Origin: Proteobacteria bacterium CG1_02_64_396
GTDB taxonomy: Bacteria > Pseudomonadota > MNWR01 > CG1-02-64-396
Direction: 5' to 3'
DNA: 64,000 nt
NCBI GenBank assembly: GCA_001872725.1
Contig: MNWR01000029.1
Coordinates: 29,822 to 93,821 of the forward strand
Each line of letters starts with the position of its first letter. Positions within the stretch are counted from its first letter, which is position 1. Under the pieces are notes generated by a model, which saw nothing but the letters and a program-made list of their open reading frames with translations, ran no database searches and was not told the origin of the DNA. Positions 15,322-25,146 of this stretch are shown one piece after another. A program made the translations under genes and the position numbers.

Positions 15322-16515
15322 CTACGCCTGCTCCTGCGCCAGCTCCACCACCCCCTCCCGGCGGCGCACGGCGCAGACCTCGCCGTAGAGCTGCGCCATG
15401 CGGCTGGCCATCGCCTCGGCGCTCCACTCCTGGGCGAACCGCTTGCCCTCCTCCCCCATGACCTTGCGCAAGGCCGGCTCGCGCAGCAGCCGCTCCACCG
15501 CTTCGGCAAAGCCGTGGGGTTGATCGGGGGCAGCCAGGGCGCCGCGGCCTGGCAACACGATGTCGCAGGTTCCCATCACCGCCGTCGAGACCACCGGTAC
15601 CCCTTGAGCCATCGCCTCCAGCAGCACCAGCCCCTGGGTTTCGGTGCGCGAGGCGAAGACGAACAGGTCGCCCGAGCAGTAACAATCCAGCAGTTCCAGA
15701 CGATCACGCAGGTATCCCTCGAAGTGGACGTTGTCTTCCAGACCCAGCGCCCGAACCTGGGTTTTCAACGCCGCCAGCGCCGGTCCCTCTCCGGCCAAAA
15801 TCAACAACACCTCGGGGATGGCGCGGCGCACCTCGGCCAGCATCTCCAGCAAGAAACCGATGTTCTTCTCGAAGGCCATCCGCCCGATGTGGACCAGCAC
15901 CGGGCGATCCAGGGCGATCCCCCGGCTTTGCCGAAAGCGGGCGCCATCCCCACCCTGCAATTTGTTCAGGTCGATCCCGGTGGGCAGCAGGGTCATGGGG
16001 GTGGTGACCCCGTATTGGGTGAGCCGCTTGCGCATGGCTTGGGAGGGAACGACCACGTTGTCCAGGGCATTGCATTGCCGCCGCGACACCACCCGCGCCA
16101 GACGGCGCAGCCAGTTTCTGGGCAAAAATTTCAGGTAGTGAAAGAGGTATTCCTCGAAGAAGGTGTGGTAGGTGGCCACGGTGGGGATTCCGAGATGATG
16201 AGCCAGTCGCAGCCCCATACGGTGCGCCGCAAACGGGGTGTGGATGTGGATCAGGTCGAAGCGGGCATCCCCCAACCGCGCCGCTACCTGTTTGGCCGAG
16301 TGACGCTTGAAGAGGCGATCCTCGGGGTCGAGCCAGACCACCCGGGCGGGGAGGCGGACGATGCCGGTTTCGTCGCCGCTGGGGGCGCCGTAATCGGGGG
16401 CGAGCAGGGTGACGTGGTGTCCCTGGCGGCGCAGCTCGGTGGCAAAGGTGAGGATCGAGGTCGAGACCCCGTTGATCCGGGGGTGGAAGACGTCGGTGAT
16501 CATCAGGATGTTCAT
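15322..16515 (-). CDS. Glycosyltransferase family 4 (GT-B fold)
   Basis: A 397-residue glycosyltransferase, probably acting on a cell-surface lipid or polysaccharide. It opens with MNILMITDVFHPRINGVSTS, typical of GT4 enzymes, and has IHIHTPFAAHR, PTGIDLNKL, LVHIGRMAFEKN (donor domain start, ~215) and the E-x7-E motif in FVFASRTETQGLVLLEAMAQ (~300). GGGAG precedes ATG 16515 by seven bases. In other genomes this type often neighbours LpxH-like hydrolase genes, as here, although the two are convergent and separated by the REP array. Donor and acceptor are unknown. Confidence 0.9.
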   Translation of the reverse strand: MNILMITDVFHPRINGVSTSILTFATELRRQGHHVTLLAPDYGAPSGDETGIVRLPARVVWLDPEDRLFKRHSAKQVAARLGDARFDLIHIHTPFAAHRMGLRLAHHLGIPTVATYHTFFEEYLFHYLKFLPRNWLRRLARVVSRRQCNALDNVVVPSQAMRKRLTQYGVTTPMTLLPTGIDLNKLQGGDGARFRQSRGIALDRPVLVHIGRMAFEKNIGFLLEMLAEVRRAIPEVLLILAGEGPALAALKTQVRALGLEDNVHFEGYLRDRLELLDCYCSGDLFVFASRTETQGLVLLEAMAQGVPVVSTAVMGTCDIVLPGRGALAAPDQPHGFAEAVERLLREPALRKVMGEEGKRFAQEWSAEAMASRMAQLYGEVCAVRRREGVVELAQEQA

Positions 16516-16616
16516 GGCTCCGCTCCCTGGCGGTGGTGGGCAGGGAAATGCGGGCGCCATCCTGACGGGGAAACAACACCAGGGGATGACCGCAGTGACG
16601 CAGCTGGATGACCAAA

Positions 16617-17416
16617 TTAAGAGGGTAGCGCCTCGGGTCGGGTATCGAACACCACGTAGGGGTTGTAGGGGTCGCTGTCCTCCTCGCGGTGCAGATCGAG
16701 AAAATCGAGCCCCTCCCAGAGGTCGAAAAAAGCGGGGGTGTGGTAGAGGACGACGATGCGCCGGGGCTGGGCGGCAAACGAGGCGGCCACCCGGTCGACC
16801 ACCTTCTTCATGGCGATCGCGTTGAAGGGGTTGAAGAGATAGATCAGCAACGGGCCGTCGGGGAGGGGGGTGCGGGTCGCGTCGGCGCAGAGCAGCTCGA
16901 CCGGGGTCTGCCGGGGGTAGTCGGGGGGGAGAGCGCCGCCAGGTTGTGTTGGGCAATCTCGACCAGCGAGGGGGCAATCTCGACCCCGACGATCCGCTTG
17001 AAACCGAGCGGCAGCGCCAGGATCAGCATCCGTCCCTTACCCGCGCCCAGGTCGAGGAAGGTGGTGGCGCCAAAATCGAGATCGAGGCCGTCGAGCAAAG
17101 GGGCCAGGTTGCTCAGGGGGGTCGCCTCGTAGCCGAAGCTGTGGATCCACCCCGCCCCGACCGTGTCGAGTTCGGTGGTTTCAATGATTCCCTCGGTCGT
17201 CACCCCGAGCCGCTCGTCGAAATCGAGCCGGGGGGGTGGGGGGGTGGGGATGGTCGTTTCGATCTGGGTCAGCCGCAGCCAAACCAGCCGGGTCAGATAG
17301 CGCAGGGTCGGCCAGGCGCCGTAGAGCAAGACCAAGCGGCGCAACTCGCGCAGGCGGCGGCGCCAGCGGGGGGTGGTGGGGATCTCAGGGGGCATTTGCG
17401 CCGAACGCTGCGACAT
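16617..17416 (-). pseudogene. Class I SAM-dependent methyltransferase interrupted by a frameshift
   Basis: The first part (from ATG 17416; MPPEI at 17395 is an alternative start) carries SAM motif I, FLDLGAGKGRMLILAL (~120), and VGVEIAPSLVEIAQHNLAAL. The frame then breaks at a run of seven C residues (about 16923-16929, read on the minus strand). Adding one base restores LLIYLFNPFNAIAMKKVV, PRRIVVLYHTPAFF and the normal C-terminus, ending at 16617. The remaining sequence is intact, so either a sequencing error in a homopolymer, a phase-variable tract or a very recent mutation is possible. The start overlaps the fic stop. Confidence 0.8.
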
Positions 17417-18902
17417 AGGCCTCCTCCAGGGCGGCGATCTCGGCGGCGCTCAATTCTTGAAACGTCCCCCGCTTGCTGTTCGAGAGTTTGCCCCCGTTTT
17501 GATGCAGCAACTGGATGAACAGCTCCAGCCGCCGGTCGGGCATGTCGACCACCTCTTGCATAGCCCGCCGTGCATTGTCGTACCCCGCCAAAAAGCGCAG
17601 CTCTTCGGCAAGGTCCTCCTCTACTGCGTAGGCCACGGTGTCGCACAGGTACTCGGCTTGCCGGGTCAGGTCGGGGTAGCGGTAGTACCCCTCGACCTCT
17701 TGCGGGTTGTTGATCGTCAGCCGCGCCTCGTCGTCCAGGGTGGTGCGCAGCAGGGGGGCTAAGGGGGCGGAGTACGCCTCCAGGGCGGCGTCGTAGTCAC
17801 CCATGCGGCGCAACATGGCGGCCGACACCGGCAGCATCACCCCGGCGGGGGCAACCCCGCCACGCCGTAGAAAATCGTGAATCAAAAAGCGGTGCAGCCG
17901 CCCGTTGCCATCCTCGAAGGGGTGGATGAAGACAAAGCCGAAGGCGACCACGGTGGCATGGACGATGGGGTGGATCCCCTGGCCGGTTTGGGCGCAACGC
18001 GCCAGCCCCCGCATCAGACTCGGGACCAACTCCGGCGGGGGGCAGACGTAGTGGAGGATTTGGCTTGAGCTGTAACCGGGCCGGGTTTGCCCCACGTAGT
18101 TCTGCCAGGAGCGAAACCCCGCTTGGGCGTAGCGGGGATCGACGATGGCCCCTTGCAGGGTTGTCAGGGTCGCCTCTTCCATCAGGGTTTCGAACGGCTC
18201 GTCGCCCGCGCTGCGCAGCAATTCGACGAAGCGCTCGGCCCGTTGCGGCGCCGGGGTTTCGTGCTCGATGCCGTAGGAGGAGCGGGTCTCCTTTAAATAC
18301 AGGTAATCGTTGGCCCGTTGAAACAGGGCGGGGGGGAAATCGGCGATCAAGGATTCGATGCGGGGGCGCGGGTCGCGGGCCATCCGTTCGGCCAGGGCCG
18401 AGGTGCGCCGCACGATGGGGCAGTACTCGGGGGTACCGAGCAGGTTGTTGTCGATCTTCCAGCGGGGATCACGCCGCGTGACCCACCCGATATCCACGGG
18501 ACCAACCACGTAAATCTGGGGGTCGAGCAAAGGAAGGTACCGCCCTCCGATGGTGGCGGCGACCGGCAGCGTTCGTCCCAGCAAAAACTCGTACAAAAAG
18601 CCGATTTGGCGTAGGTACTTGCTGTTGGGCTGGCGGTCGATGGCGGCGGCAACCTCGGTGGGGTCCAGCGCCTGAAAAACCTGCTGGAGCACCGCCAAAT
18701 CAATGCCGTCGTACTTGAGGGCAAAGACCAAATGGGCGATGGGATCGTCGCCCGGCTGGTATTGAGCCGGGTATTCGTCGATGTGTCGTCCGTCGGGCAG
18801 GGTTTCGCTTTTCAGGCGGGTGCCCAGGCGGGAGGTGTGGTGCAGGGGCAGGCGGGGCAGGGCGAGGTGTTCTTGCAGCCAGGCGTAGCCAAGGTTGGCC
18901 AT
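17385..18902 (-). CDS. Fic-domain AMPylase-type protein
   Basis: About 505 residues. The catalytic Fic motif is HPFEDGNGRLHR (~327), matching HPFx(D/E)GNGRxxR with the active-site histidine and phosphate-binding residues, so nucleotide transfer to a target hydroxyl is expected. N-terminal to it, KETRSSYGIEHE looks like an inhibitory-helix motif ((S/T)xxxE(G/N)) in which the glycine is replaced by histidine. A C-terminal winged-helix-like segment (RGTFQELSAAEIAALEEAYV) may bind DNA. AAGGGGA precedes ATG 18902; the frame is open further upstream but would run through the operator-like repeats. Confidence 0.9.
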   Translation of the reverse strand: MANLGYAWLQEHLALPRLPLHHTSRLGTRLKSETLPDGRHIDEYPAQYQPGDDPIAHLVFALKYDGIDLAVLQQVFQALDPTEVAAAIDRQPNSKYLRQIGFLYEFLLGRTLPVAATIGGRYLPLLDPQIYVVGPVDIGWVTRRDPRWKIDNNLLGTPEYCPIVRRTSALAERMARDPRPRIESLIADFPPALFQRANDYLYLKETRSSYGIEHETPAPQRAERFVELLRSAGDEPFETLMEEATLTTLQGAIVDPRYAQAGFRSWQNYVGQTRPGYSSSQILHYVCPPPELVPSLMRGLARCAQTGQGIHPIVHATVVAFGFVFIHPFEDGNGRLHRFLIHDFLRRGGVAPAGVMLPVSAAMLRRMGDYDAALEAYSAPLAPLLRTTLDDEARLTINNPQEVEGYYRYPDLTRQAEYLCDTVAYAVEEDLAEELRFLAGYDNARRAMQEVVDMPDRRLELFIQLLHQNGGKLSNSKRGTFQELSAAEIAALEEAYVAAFGANAP

Positions 18903-18917
18903 GGGTAATCCCCTTAG

Positions 18918-19011
18918 CGCAATCAATCGTTCCAAGGGGCGGCAAGGTGCAATAAAACGTTCTGCCGTGCAACAAAACGTTTCAAAAAACAGATTCATGC
19001 AACAAAACGTT
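18918..19011 (-). promoter_or_regulatory. Four helically phased 14-bp direct repeats upstream of fic
   Basis: TGCAACAAAACGTT occurs exactly at 18968 and 18998, with one change at 18948 (TGCAATAAAACGTT) and as an 11/14 match at 18918. Start-to-start spacings are 30, 20 and 30 bp, all multiples of about one helical turn. They lie 16-110 bp before the fic start codon in AT-rich DNA, as expected of a cooperative operator or activator array. Confidence 0.75.
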
Positions 19012-19031
19012 GCGACGGAGGTTGGGTGGGC

Positions 19032-19138
19032 TGTGGGAGCGGACTCCTGTCCGCGAAGCCTTTTGCTGTGAAAGCCAGCGGGGCGGCGGGGGTGGTGGAA
19101 CTGCGGTTTGGTGGACGTGCTGCGCTTATCCACCCTAC
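19032..19138. repeat. Repeat elements between fic and htpG
   Basis: A REP copy (GTGGGAGCGGACTCCTGTCC) is followed at 19111-19138 by one copy of the dispersed element ending GCTTATCCACCCTAC that recurs six more times in the window. Confidence 0.8.
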
Positions 19139-19155
19139 TCGGTGGGGTGTTGTTG

Positions 19156-19198
19156 ATCGGACAAGTCCGACAGGTCAGACCCGTCGGACTTGTCCGAT
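19156..19198. terminator. Perfect 16-bp stem-loop downstream of htpG
   Basis: ATCGGACAAGTCCGAC pairs perfectly with GTCGGACTTGTCCGAT around an 11-base loop. It sits 7 bases past the htpG stop. The T-run is on the plus-strand side, so on the minus strand it may act through structure alone. Confidence 0.65.
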
Positions 19199-19204
19199 TT
19201 TAAC

Positions 19205-21082
19205 TCAGCCCGCCAGCATCCGATTCAGCCGCGCCACAAACGCCCCCGGATCGGCCAGTTTGCCCCCCTCGGCGAGCAGCGCCTGATCGAGCAGCAGCCA
19301 AGCCAGATCGGCGGCGGTCTCCCCCTCGCTGGATTTGAGCCGCTCCACCACCGGGTGGTGGGGATTGATCTCAAGAATCGGGGCGGTGGTCGGGATGTTC
19401 TGCCCCATCTCCTTCATGATCCGCTCCAGCTGTCCGCTCATCCCCCCCTCGGGGGCGACCAAACAGGCGGGGGAGTCGGTCAGGCGGTGGGTGATGCGCA
19501 CCTTCTCCACCTTTTCGCCCAGAATCTCGCCAATCCTGGCGGTCAGGTCGGCCGCTTGCTCCTCCTCCTGCTTGTGCTGCTCCTTCTCCTCTTCGGTTTC
19601 GAGATCGCCCAGGTCGAGATTGCCTTTGGCAACCGAAACCAGCGGCTTGTCGTCGAATTCGGTCAGGTGCTCGACCAGCCACTCGTCGATGCGGTCGGTC
19701 AGCAGCAGCACCTCGATCCCCTTCTTGCGGAAGATCTCCAGGTGGGGCGACTTGGCGGCTGCGGCCGGGTTTTCGGCGGTGATGTAATAAATCGCCTTCT
19801 GCCCCTCTTTCATGCGTTCGACGTAGTCGGCCAGGGCGACGGTTTGCTCCTCGGTGTGGGCGGTGGAGTTAAAACGCAGCAGCTTGGCGATGCGCTCTTG
19901 GTTGGTGCGGTCCTCGATCACCCCCTCTTTGAGCACCACCCCGAAGGTCTTCCAGAAGGTCGCAAAATCCTCCGGCTTGTCTTTGGCCAGATCCTTGAGC
20001 AGGTCGAGCACCTTCTTGACCGCCCCCTTCTTGATCGCATCGAGCAGGGGGTTTTGTTGCAAAATCTCACGCGAGACGTTGAGCGGCAGGTCGCTCGAAT
20101 CGATCACCCCGCGCACGAAACGTAGGTAGCGGGGCATCAGTTCTTCGGTCGCCTCCATGATGAAGACCCGCTTCACAAACAGCTTCACCCCGTGTTTTTG
20201 CTCCCGATCCCACAGATCGAAGGGGGCGCGCTTGGGCAGGTAGAGCAGCACCGTGTATTCCTGGCGCCCCTCCAGGGTGGCGTGGATGTGAGCCAGGGGG
20301 GGCTCGAAGTCGTGGGCGACGTGCTCGTAAAACGAGTCGTACTCCTCGGGGGTGATCCCCTCTTTGGGCTGGGTCCACAACGCCGAGGCGGCGTTGACCT
20401 TCTCCAGTTCGCCGGCGTTGTCGCCATGGGCGATCGGCATTTGAATCGGGAAGGTGATGTGGTCGGAGTATTTGCGGATGGTCGATTTGATCGTCCAGTC
20501 CTCAAGGAAGGAATCGAACTCCTCCCCCTGACGCAGATGCAGCACCACCTCGGTCCCCCGCTGGGGTCGCTCGACGGTTTCGAGGGTGAACTGACCGTCT
20601 CCTGCCGAGACCCAGCGTACCCCGTGCTCGGGGGTGAGTCCGGCGCGGCGGGTGGTCAGGGTGACCTTGTCGGCGACGATGAAGGCGGAATAAAAGCCGA
20701 CCCCGAACTGGCCGATCAGATGGGCATCCTTGGCCTGGTCGCCGGTCAGGGCGCTCATGAACTGTTTGGTCCCCGACTTGGCGATGGTACCGACGTTGTC
20801 GATCACCTCTTGGCGGCTCATGCCGATACCGTTGTCGCGGATGGTGACGGTGCGGGCATCCTTGTCGGCGGTGACGGTGATCGCCAGGTTCGGGTCGGCC
20901 TCGAACAGGGCGTCGTCCGAAAGCCCCTCGAAACGCAGTTTGTCGCAGGCGTCCGAGGCGTTCGAAACCAGCTCGCGCAGGAAGATTTCGCGGTTGGAGT
21001 ACAGCGAGTGGATCATCAGGTCGAGCAGTTGCTTGACCTCGGCTTGGAACGAGAGGGTTTCGCTGTGGGCGTCGATGCTCAT
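19205..21082 (-). CDS. htpG: Molecular chaperone HtpG (Hsp90)
   Basis: A 625-residue cytoplasmic Hsp90 that refolds client proteins in an ATP-driven cycle. N-terminal GHKL ATPase motifs: [17 protein letters not shown] (~38), [13 protein letters not shown] (~85), GTIAKSGT and [11 protein letters not shown] (~125). The middle domain has the catalytic-arginine region [14 protein letters not shown] (~335), and the C-terminal dimerisation domain follows. Length and motifs are standard. The start at [20 protein letters not shown] matches the family N-terminus; a longer open frame upstream has no support. Confidence 0.96.
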   Translation of the reverse strand: MSIDAHSETLSFQAEVKQLLDLMIHSLYSNREIFLRELVSNASDACDKLRFEGLSDDALFEADPNLAITVTADKDARTVTIRDNGIGMSRQEVIDNVGTIAKSGTKQFMSALTGDQAKDAHLIGQFGVGFYSAFIVADKVTLTTRRAGLTPEHGVRWVSAGDGQFTLETVERPQRGTEVVLHLRQGEEFDSFLEDWTIKSTIRKYSDHITFPIQMPIAHGDNAGELEKVNAASALWTQPKEGITPEEYDSFYEHVAHDFEPPLAHIHATLEGRQEYTVLLYLPKRAPFDLWDREQKHGVKLFVKRVFIMEATEELMPRYLRFVRGVIDSSDLPLNVSREILQQNPLLDAIKKGAVKKVLDLLKDLAKDKPEDFATFWKTFGVVLKEGVIEDRTNQERIAKLLRFNSTAHTEEQTVALADYVERMKEGQKAIYYITAENPAAAAKSPHLEIFRKKGIEVLLLTDRIDEWLVEHLTEFDDKPLVSVAKGNLDLGDLETEEEKEQHKQEEEQAADLTARIGEILGEKVEKVRITHRLTDSPACLVAPEGGMSGQLERIMKEMGQNIPTTAPILEINPHHPVVERLKSSEGETAADLAWLLLDQALLAEGGKLADPGAFVARLNRMLAG

Positions 21083-21230
21083 GGGCTTTTTTGCTCCTGG
21101 TTGGGGTGAAAAGGGAATTTCAATCGATAAGGCGATGGTCGGAATCGACAAGGGGCGTCGTGGCCCGGACGCGGCCGAGCGCGTCCCTCTGTGCGGTGTT
21201 TGTTCTGGGGCGCCATTGTGGGAGGTCAAG

Positions 21231-21740
21231 ATGGGGGATCAACCCCGAATCCGCATCGTGTCGACCGACGAGATCGAAACCTTGAGCCAAAAAGCGGCAG
21301 CGTCCGCCAGGAGGCGGGCCAACTTGAATCTCCATCCGACGCTCGAAGATCCGGTGCAGCGTTTCTTCAACGCCCTGCAACCGGGCAGCTACGTGCGCCC
21401 CCACCGTCATCTCAACCCCGAGAAGTGGGAATTCTTCCTCTGCCTGAGCGGGCGGATGGTGGTGCTGTGTTTCGACGAAGCAGGGGTGGTGACCGAGCGG
21501 ATCGAACTCGACGCGGAGGGGGGCAACCGGGGGGTCGAGGTCCCCATCGGGGCCTGGCACACCGTGGCGGCGCTGGAACCGAACACTGTGGTTTTCGAGC
21601 TCAAGCAGGGGCCCTACGCGGCGGCCAGCGACAAGGATTTCGCCGCCTGGGCACCCAATGAGGGGGAGGTTGGGGCGGAGCGCTTCGAACGTTGGTATCA
21701 CACGGCCCAGGTGGGGGAGCGGCCACCTGGCTGCGATTGA
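21231..21740 (+). CDS. WbuC-family cupin-fold protein
   Basis: A 169-residue cupin resembling WbuC, a small protein often found with O-antigen genes but biochemically undefined. The metal-site motif [20 protein letters not shown] (~50-70) supplies two histidines and a glutamate, and [14 protein letters not shown] (~107) supplies the second motif's histidine. GGGAGG lies five bases before ATG 21231. It diverges from htpG; no O-antigen cluster is visible here. Confidence 0.85.
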   Translation: MGDQPRIRIVSTDEIETLSQKAAASARRRANLNLHPTLEDPVQRFFNALQPGSYVRPHRHLNPEKWEFFLCLSGRMVVLCFDEAGVVTERIELDAEGGNRGVEVPIGAWHTVAALEPNTVVFELKQGPYAAASDKDFAAWAPNEGEVGAERFERWYHTAQVGERPPGCD

Positions 21741-21780
21741 GGGGACAAGTGGGTTTAGCCCCAATCCTTCCAAGTCTGTT

Positions 21781-21806
21781 GTAGGAGCGGCGCCCTCGCC
21801 GCGATT
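21781..21806. repeat. REP-like palindrome between convergent genes
   Basis: GTAGGAGCGGCGCCCTCGCC followed by GCGAT: the commonest REP form in this window, located between the convergent cupin and molybdenum-carrier-like genes where it could stall both transcripts. Confidence 0.85.
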
Positions 21807-21832
21807 GGGGGGGCAAGTGGGTACCTTCAGCC

Positions 21833-22318
21833 CTACCGACCCAACAACCCCTCCAGCCATTCCCGCGCGTTCTCCCCCACAGGGTTTTCTCCGCTCTCCC
21901 TTGGCCCCGCCACATTGAGGCTTTCGGGTCCGATCTGCGCCAGCCAAGCGCGGGCCACCGCGAGTCCCCCTTCGTCCTTTAAATCGACCACCAGGCAAGG
22001 CTTGCCCTGTTGGAGGGCCAGCGATCGGGTTAAAGCGCTGCCGCCGCGCAGCGCCCCCAAGGTTAAAATCAAGGTGGCGTCGCTGTCGCGCACGTTCCAG
22101 CCGGTACGTTGCCGGTAGCCGGGGGAGGGGGTTTCGGTCAGGGGATAACGGGGGTCGATGGGGCCGTCGACCGCCTTGCGGCCGGCGGGACACCAGCCCC
22201 CCACCTCGAATCCGAGGGCCAGCGCCACGTCGAGGGCGGCCCGATCAACCCCGGCCTGACCCCCCGAAACGATGCGGCGGGGTAGAAATCCCCGCCGTGC
22301 CGGACCGTTCAGAGCCAA
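21833..22318 (-). CDS. Putative molybdenum-carrier-like protein (SLOG/Rossmann)
   Basis: A 161-residue nucleotide-binding-fold protein. The N-terminal motif RIVSGGQAGVDRAALDVAL (~15-33), WCPAGRKAVDGPID, and RTGWNVRDSDATLILTLG (~70-88) fit the putative molybdenum carrier family related to YpsA/SLOG proteins. Biochemical function is not established for the family. It overlaps the 3' end of glgP by 10 bases on the same strand, so it is probably co-translated with it. Confidence 0.8.
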   Translation of the reverse strand: MALNGPARRGFLPRRIVSGGQAGVDRAALDVALALGFEVGGWCPAGRKAVDGPIDPRYPLTETPSPGYRQRTGWNVRDSDATLILTLGALRGGSALTRSLALQQGKPCLVVDLKDEGGLAVARAWLAQIGPESLNVAGPRESGENPVGENAREWLEGLLGR

Positions 22319-24849
22319 ACCATCAGTCCCAACTCGTTGGGATGGGCCAGCAGGGGGTGGTAGGGGCGCATGCGGATTTGGTAGGAGAACAGACCGCAGG
22401 TCGGGGCATGGACGGTGGCTTGGAACCGAAAGACGAAACCGGGCTCCCCTTCAAGTTCGGGCACCAGGGGGACGGTGCGGGTCGGTTTGTCGTCGCCGTT
22501 CTTAAAGAGCAGGCATTCGACCACCACATCTTTGGGACCGAGTTCGGGCAAAACCGCGTCGACCTCGATTTCAAGTGCTTCGTCGAAGGGTTGAGCCAGG
22601 TCGGGGGCGTCGATGCGGTGCAGCGCCACGTGGGGCCAGGCGGCCCGAACGCGCTGCTTCCACTGTGCCCGCTCCTGGGCTTTGGTCAGTCCATCCTCGT
22701 GCAGCAACTGCCCCAGCTCAGAGGCGGGGGCGTAAAACTTAGTGGCGTAGTCGAGCACCATGCGGTGGGCGTTGAAGCGGGGCAGGGCGCTGATCATCGC
22801 CCGCTTGGCCTTTTTCACCCAACCCTCAGAGAAACCGTGGCCGTTGCGAGCGTAGTAGAGGGGGACGATCTCCTGCTCGAACAGCTCGTAGAGTTCGTCG
22901 GCCTCCTCTTCATCGGTGTGGGGGTGGATCGCCCAGCCGTTGTCTCCCTCGTACCCCTCGCCCCACCAGCCATCGAGGATCGAGCAATTGACCACCCCGT
23001 TCATCGCCGCCTTCTGCCCCGAGGTTCCCGATGCCTCCAGAGGGAAGCGGGGGTTGTTCAACCAGACGTCGCAGCCGATCAGCAGGTAACGGGCCAGCGC
23101 CATGTCGTACCCTTCGAGCAGCAGGATCTTGCCCCGGAAGCGCTCCATCTTGGAGACCTCGTGGATGCGGCGGATCAGATCCTGCCCCAGTCCGTCGGCG
23201 GGGTGGGCCTTGCCGGCAAACAGAAAGACCACCGGGCGATGACTCTTTTCATCCACCCCGTTGACCAGCCGGTCGAGCCGGTCCAGATCGCTGAAAAGCA
23301 GGGTCGCCCGCTTGTAGGTGGCAAAGCGGCGGGCAAAGCCGACGGTCAGCACGTTGGCGTTGAGCGGATCGAGGTGGTCAAGGTAGGTCTCGGCGTGGGG
23401 GGCGCTGCAACCGTTGCGGATGAGCTGCTCCCGCGCCCGCTGACGCAGGTAATGCAGCATGTTCGACTTCAGGCTTTGGTGGATCGACCAGAACAGGTAG
23501 TTGGGGATGTCGTCGAGCCGCGACCAATAGCCGGGTTGGGTCAGTTTGCTGACCCAGTCGCCCCCCAAGTAGGTATCGAAGGAGTCGCGCCAGGCCCGGG
23601 CGAGCCAGGTTCCCATGTGCACCCCATTGGTGATGTGGTCGATGGGGTTTTCTTCGGGGGTCACCTCGGGCCACAGGTCGGCCTCCATTTGCGAGGCAAC
23701 CTCCCCGTGAATCTTCGACACCCCGTTATGGAAGTTCGAGCCGCGCAGCCCCAGGGCGGTCATGTTGAAACGGCCCGGCTCGCTCGGCTTGCGCCCCAGT
23801 TCAGCAAACTGCTCGGTGTTCAACCCCATTTCATAGCGTATCCAGCCGAGCTTTTCTTCCATCATTTCCATGGGGAAGACGTCGTGTCCCGCTGGGACCG
23901 GGGTGTGGGTGGTGAAGACGGTCGAACCGGCGACCGCCTCCCAAGCGGCGGCAAAGTCGATCCCCGCCTTCACCTTTTCGCGCACCCGCTCCAGGATCAA
24001 AAAGGCGGGATGCCCCTCGTTGACGTGCCAAGCGGTGGGTTGTTTGCCCAGCGCCCGCAGTACCCGCACCCCGCCGACCCCCAGGCAGATCTCCTGTTGC
24101 AAACGGGTGCGCAGATCGCCGCCATAGAGGCGGTGGGTGATGTCGCGGTCTTCGGCGGAGTTGTCGGGATGGTCGGAGTCGATCAGGTAGAGCTCGATGT
24201 GGCCGACCTGAGCCTTCCAAACCCAGAGTTTCACCATCCGCAGGCCGATGTTGACCGGGATGCTCAGGGGGGAGCCGTCCTGGTTGACGACCCGGGTGAC
24301 CGGCAAATCCTCGAATTTGGAGTCGGCGTAGTGGGCGACCTGGTTGCCCTTGCCGTCGATGGTCTGGAAGAAATAACCCTGCCGGTACATCAACCCCACG
24401 CCGACGAAGGGCAGATCGAGATCGGAGGCCGATTTGCAGTGGTCCCCCGCCAGAATGCCGAGGCCGCCGGAGTAGATGGGCAGCGATTCGTGGAAGCCGA
24501 ACTCGGCCGAAAAGTAGGCAACCAGTTGCTCGTCCGGGTCGAGCAGCTCGGCCCCCTCCCCTTTGATTTCGCTGTTCATGTAGGCGTCGAAGGCGGAGAT
24601 CACCCGTTTGTAGACCTGCATGAAAGCCGGATCGTTGGCCGCCTCTTCAAGCCGCTTCTGGTCGATGCGGCGCAGAAAAACCTTGGGGTTGTGCCCCACC
24701 TTGCGCCACAGATTGACGTCGAGTTGCACGAACAGCGAACGGCAACTGGCATCCCAGCTGTACCACAGATTGGAGGCCAGATCGCTCAGGCGGGAGAGTC
24801 GTTCGGGAATGCGGGGTTGGAATTCGATGGTGTAACGGGTGGCGGTCAT
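22309..24849 (-). CDS. glgP: Alpha-glucan (glycogen) phosphorylase
   Basis: An 846-residue cytoplasmic enzyme that releases glucose-1-phosphate from glycogen or maltodextrin using pyridoxal phosphate. Landmarks: LSDLASNLWYSWD (~22), YFSAEFGFHESLPIYSGGLG (~112), HTPVPAGHDVFP (~320), ITNGVHMGTW (~415), and the PLP lysine in LEASGTSGQKAAMNG (~613) followed by SILDGWWGEGY. This is the short (~850) GT35 type rather than the long animal-like form. No other glycogen genes are adjacent. Confidence 0.95.
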   Translation of the reverse strand: MTATRYTIEFQPRIPERLSRLSDLASNLWYSWDASCRSLFVQLDVNLWRKVGHNPKVFLRRIDQKRLEEAANDPAFMQVYKRVISAFDAYMNSEIKGEGAELLDPDEQLVAYFSAEFGFHESLPIYSGGLGILAGDHCKSASDLDLPFVGVGLMYRQGYFFQTIDGKGNQVAHYADSKFEDLPVTRVVNQDGSPLSIPVNIGLRMVKLWVWKAQVGHIELYLIDSDHPDNSAEDRDITHRLYGGDLRTRLQQEICLGVGGVRVLRALGKQPTAWHVNEGHPAFLILERVREKVKAGIDFAAAWEAVAGSTVFTTHTPVPAGHDVFPMEMMEEKLGWIRYEMGLNTEQFAELGRKPSEPGRFNMTALGLRGSNFHNGVSKIHGEVASQMEADLWPEVTPEENPIDHITNGVHMGTWLARAWRDSFDTYLGGDWVSKLTQPGYWSRLDDIPNYLFWSIHQSLKSNMLHYLRQRAREQLIRNGCSAPHAETYLDHLDPLNANVLTVGFARRFATYKRATLLFSDLDRLDRLVNGVDEKSHRPVVFLFAGKAHPADGLGQDLIRRIHEVSKMERFRGKILLLEGYDMALARYLLIGCDVWLNNPRFPLEASGTSGQKAAMNGVVNCSILDGWWGEGYEGDNGWAIHPHTDEEEADELYELFEQEIVPLYYARNGHGFSEGWVKKAKRAMISALPRFNAHRMVLDYATKFYAPASELGQLLHEDGLTKAQERAQWKQRVRAAWPHVALHRIDAPDLAQPFDEALEIEVDAVLPELGPKDVVVECLLFKNGDDKPTRTVPLVPELEGEPGFVFRFQATVHAPTCGLFSYQIRMRPYHPLLAHPNELGLMVWL

Positions 24850-25146
24850 GGGGGGGTCTCTAAAAAACGGTACAAGTGGGTGAATTTATGCTTGTTTTGG
24901 CGAAGTCAGGGGATAAATCGGCGCCGATCATACCCCTTTTTTGAGATCTTCCCATGACGGGTGAGAGATAGGTCACTTTTTACGCGGTACAACAGATCCA
25001 AGCGTTGACGCAATAGCGCCCCATTCCCCGCTCCGTTCGGATGATGACTTGCCGGGTGCGCACTGGATGCTCCCCCACATTGCCCGCCCGCCCGCAATTC
25101 CTTACCTTAGCGCCGGTTTGATCTCCCCCAAAAACCAGGAGTCCTT
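24850..25146. other. Divergent intergenic region, no feature recognised
   Basis: 297 bases between glgP (minus) and a cytochrome b gene (plus). It must contain both promoters. I see no convincing ORF, hairpin or repeat. Confidence 0.6.

Noticed and set aside
22297..24957. An 886-codon open frame on the plus strand
   Set aside because: It is antisense to glgP, whose protein has all phosphorylase motifs. Long antisense frames are expected at this GC content.
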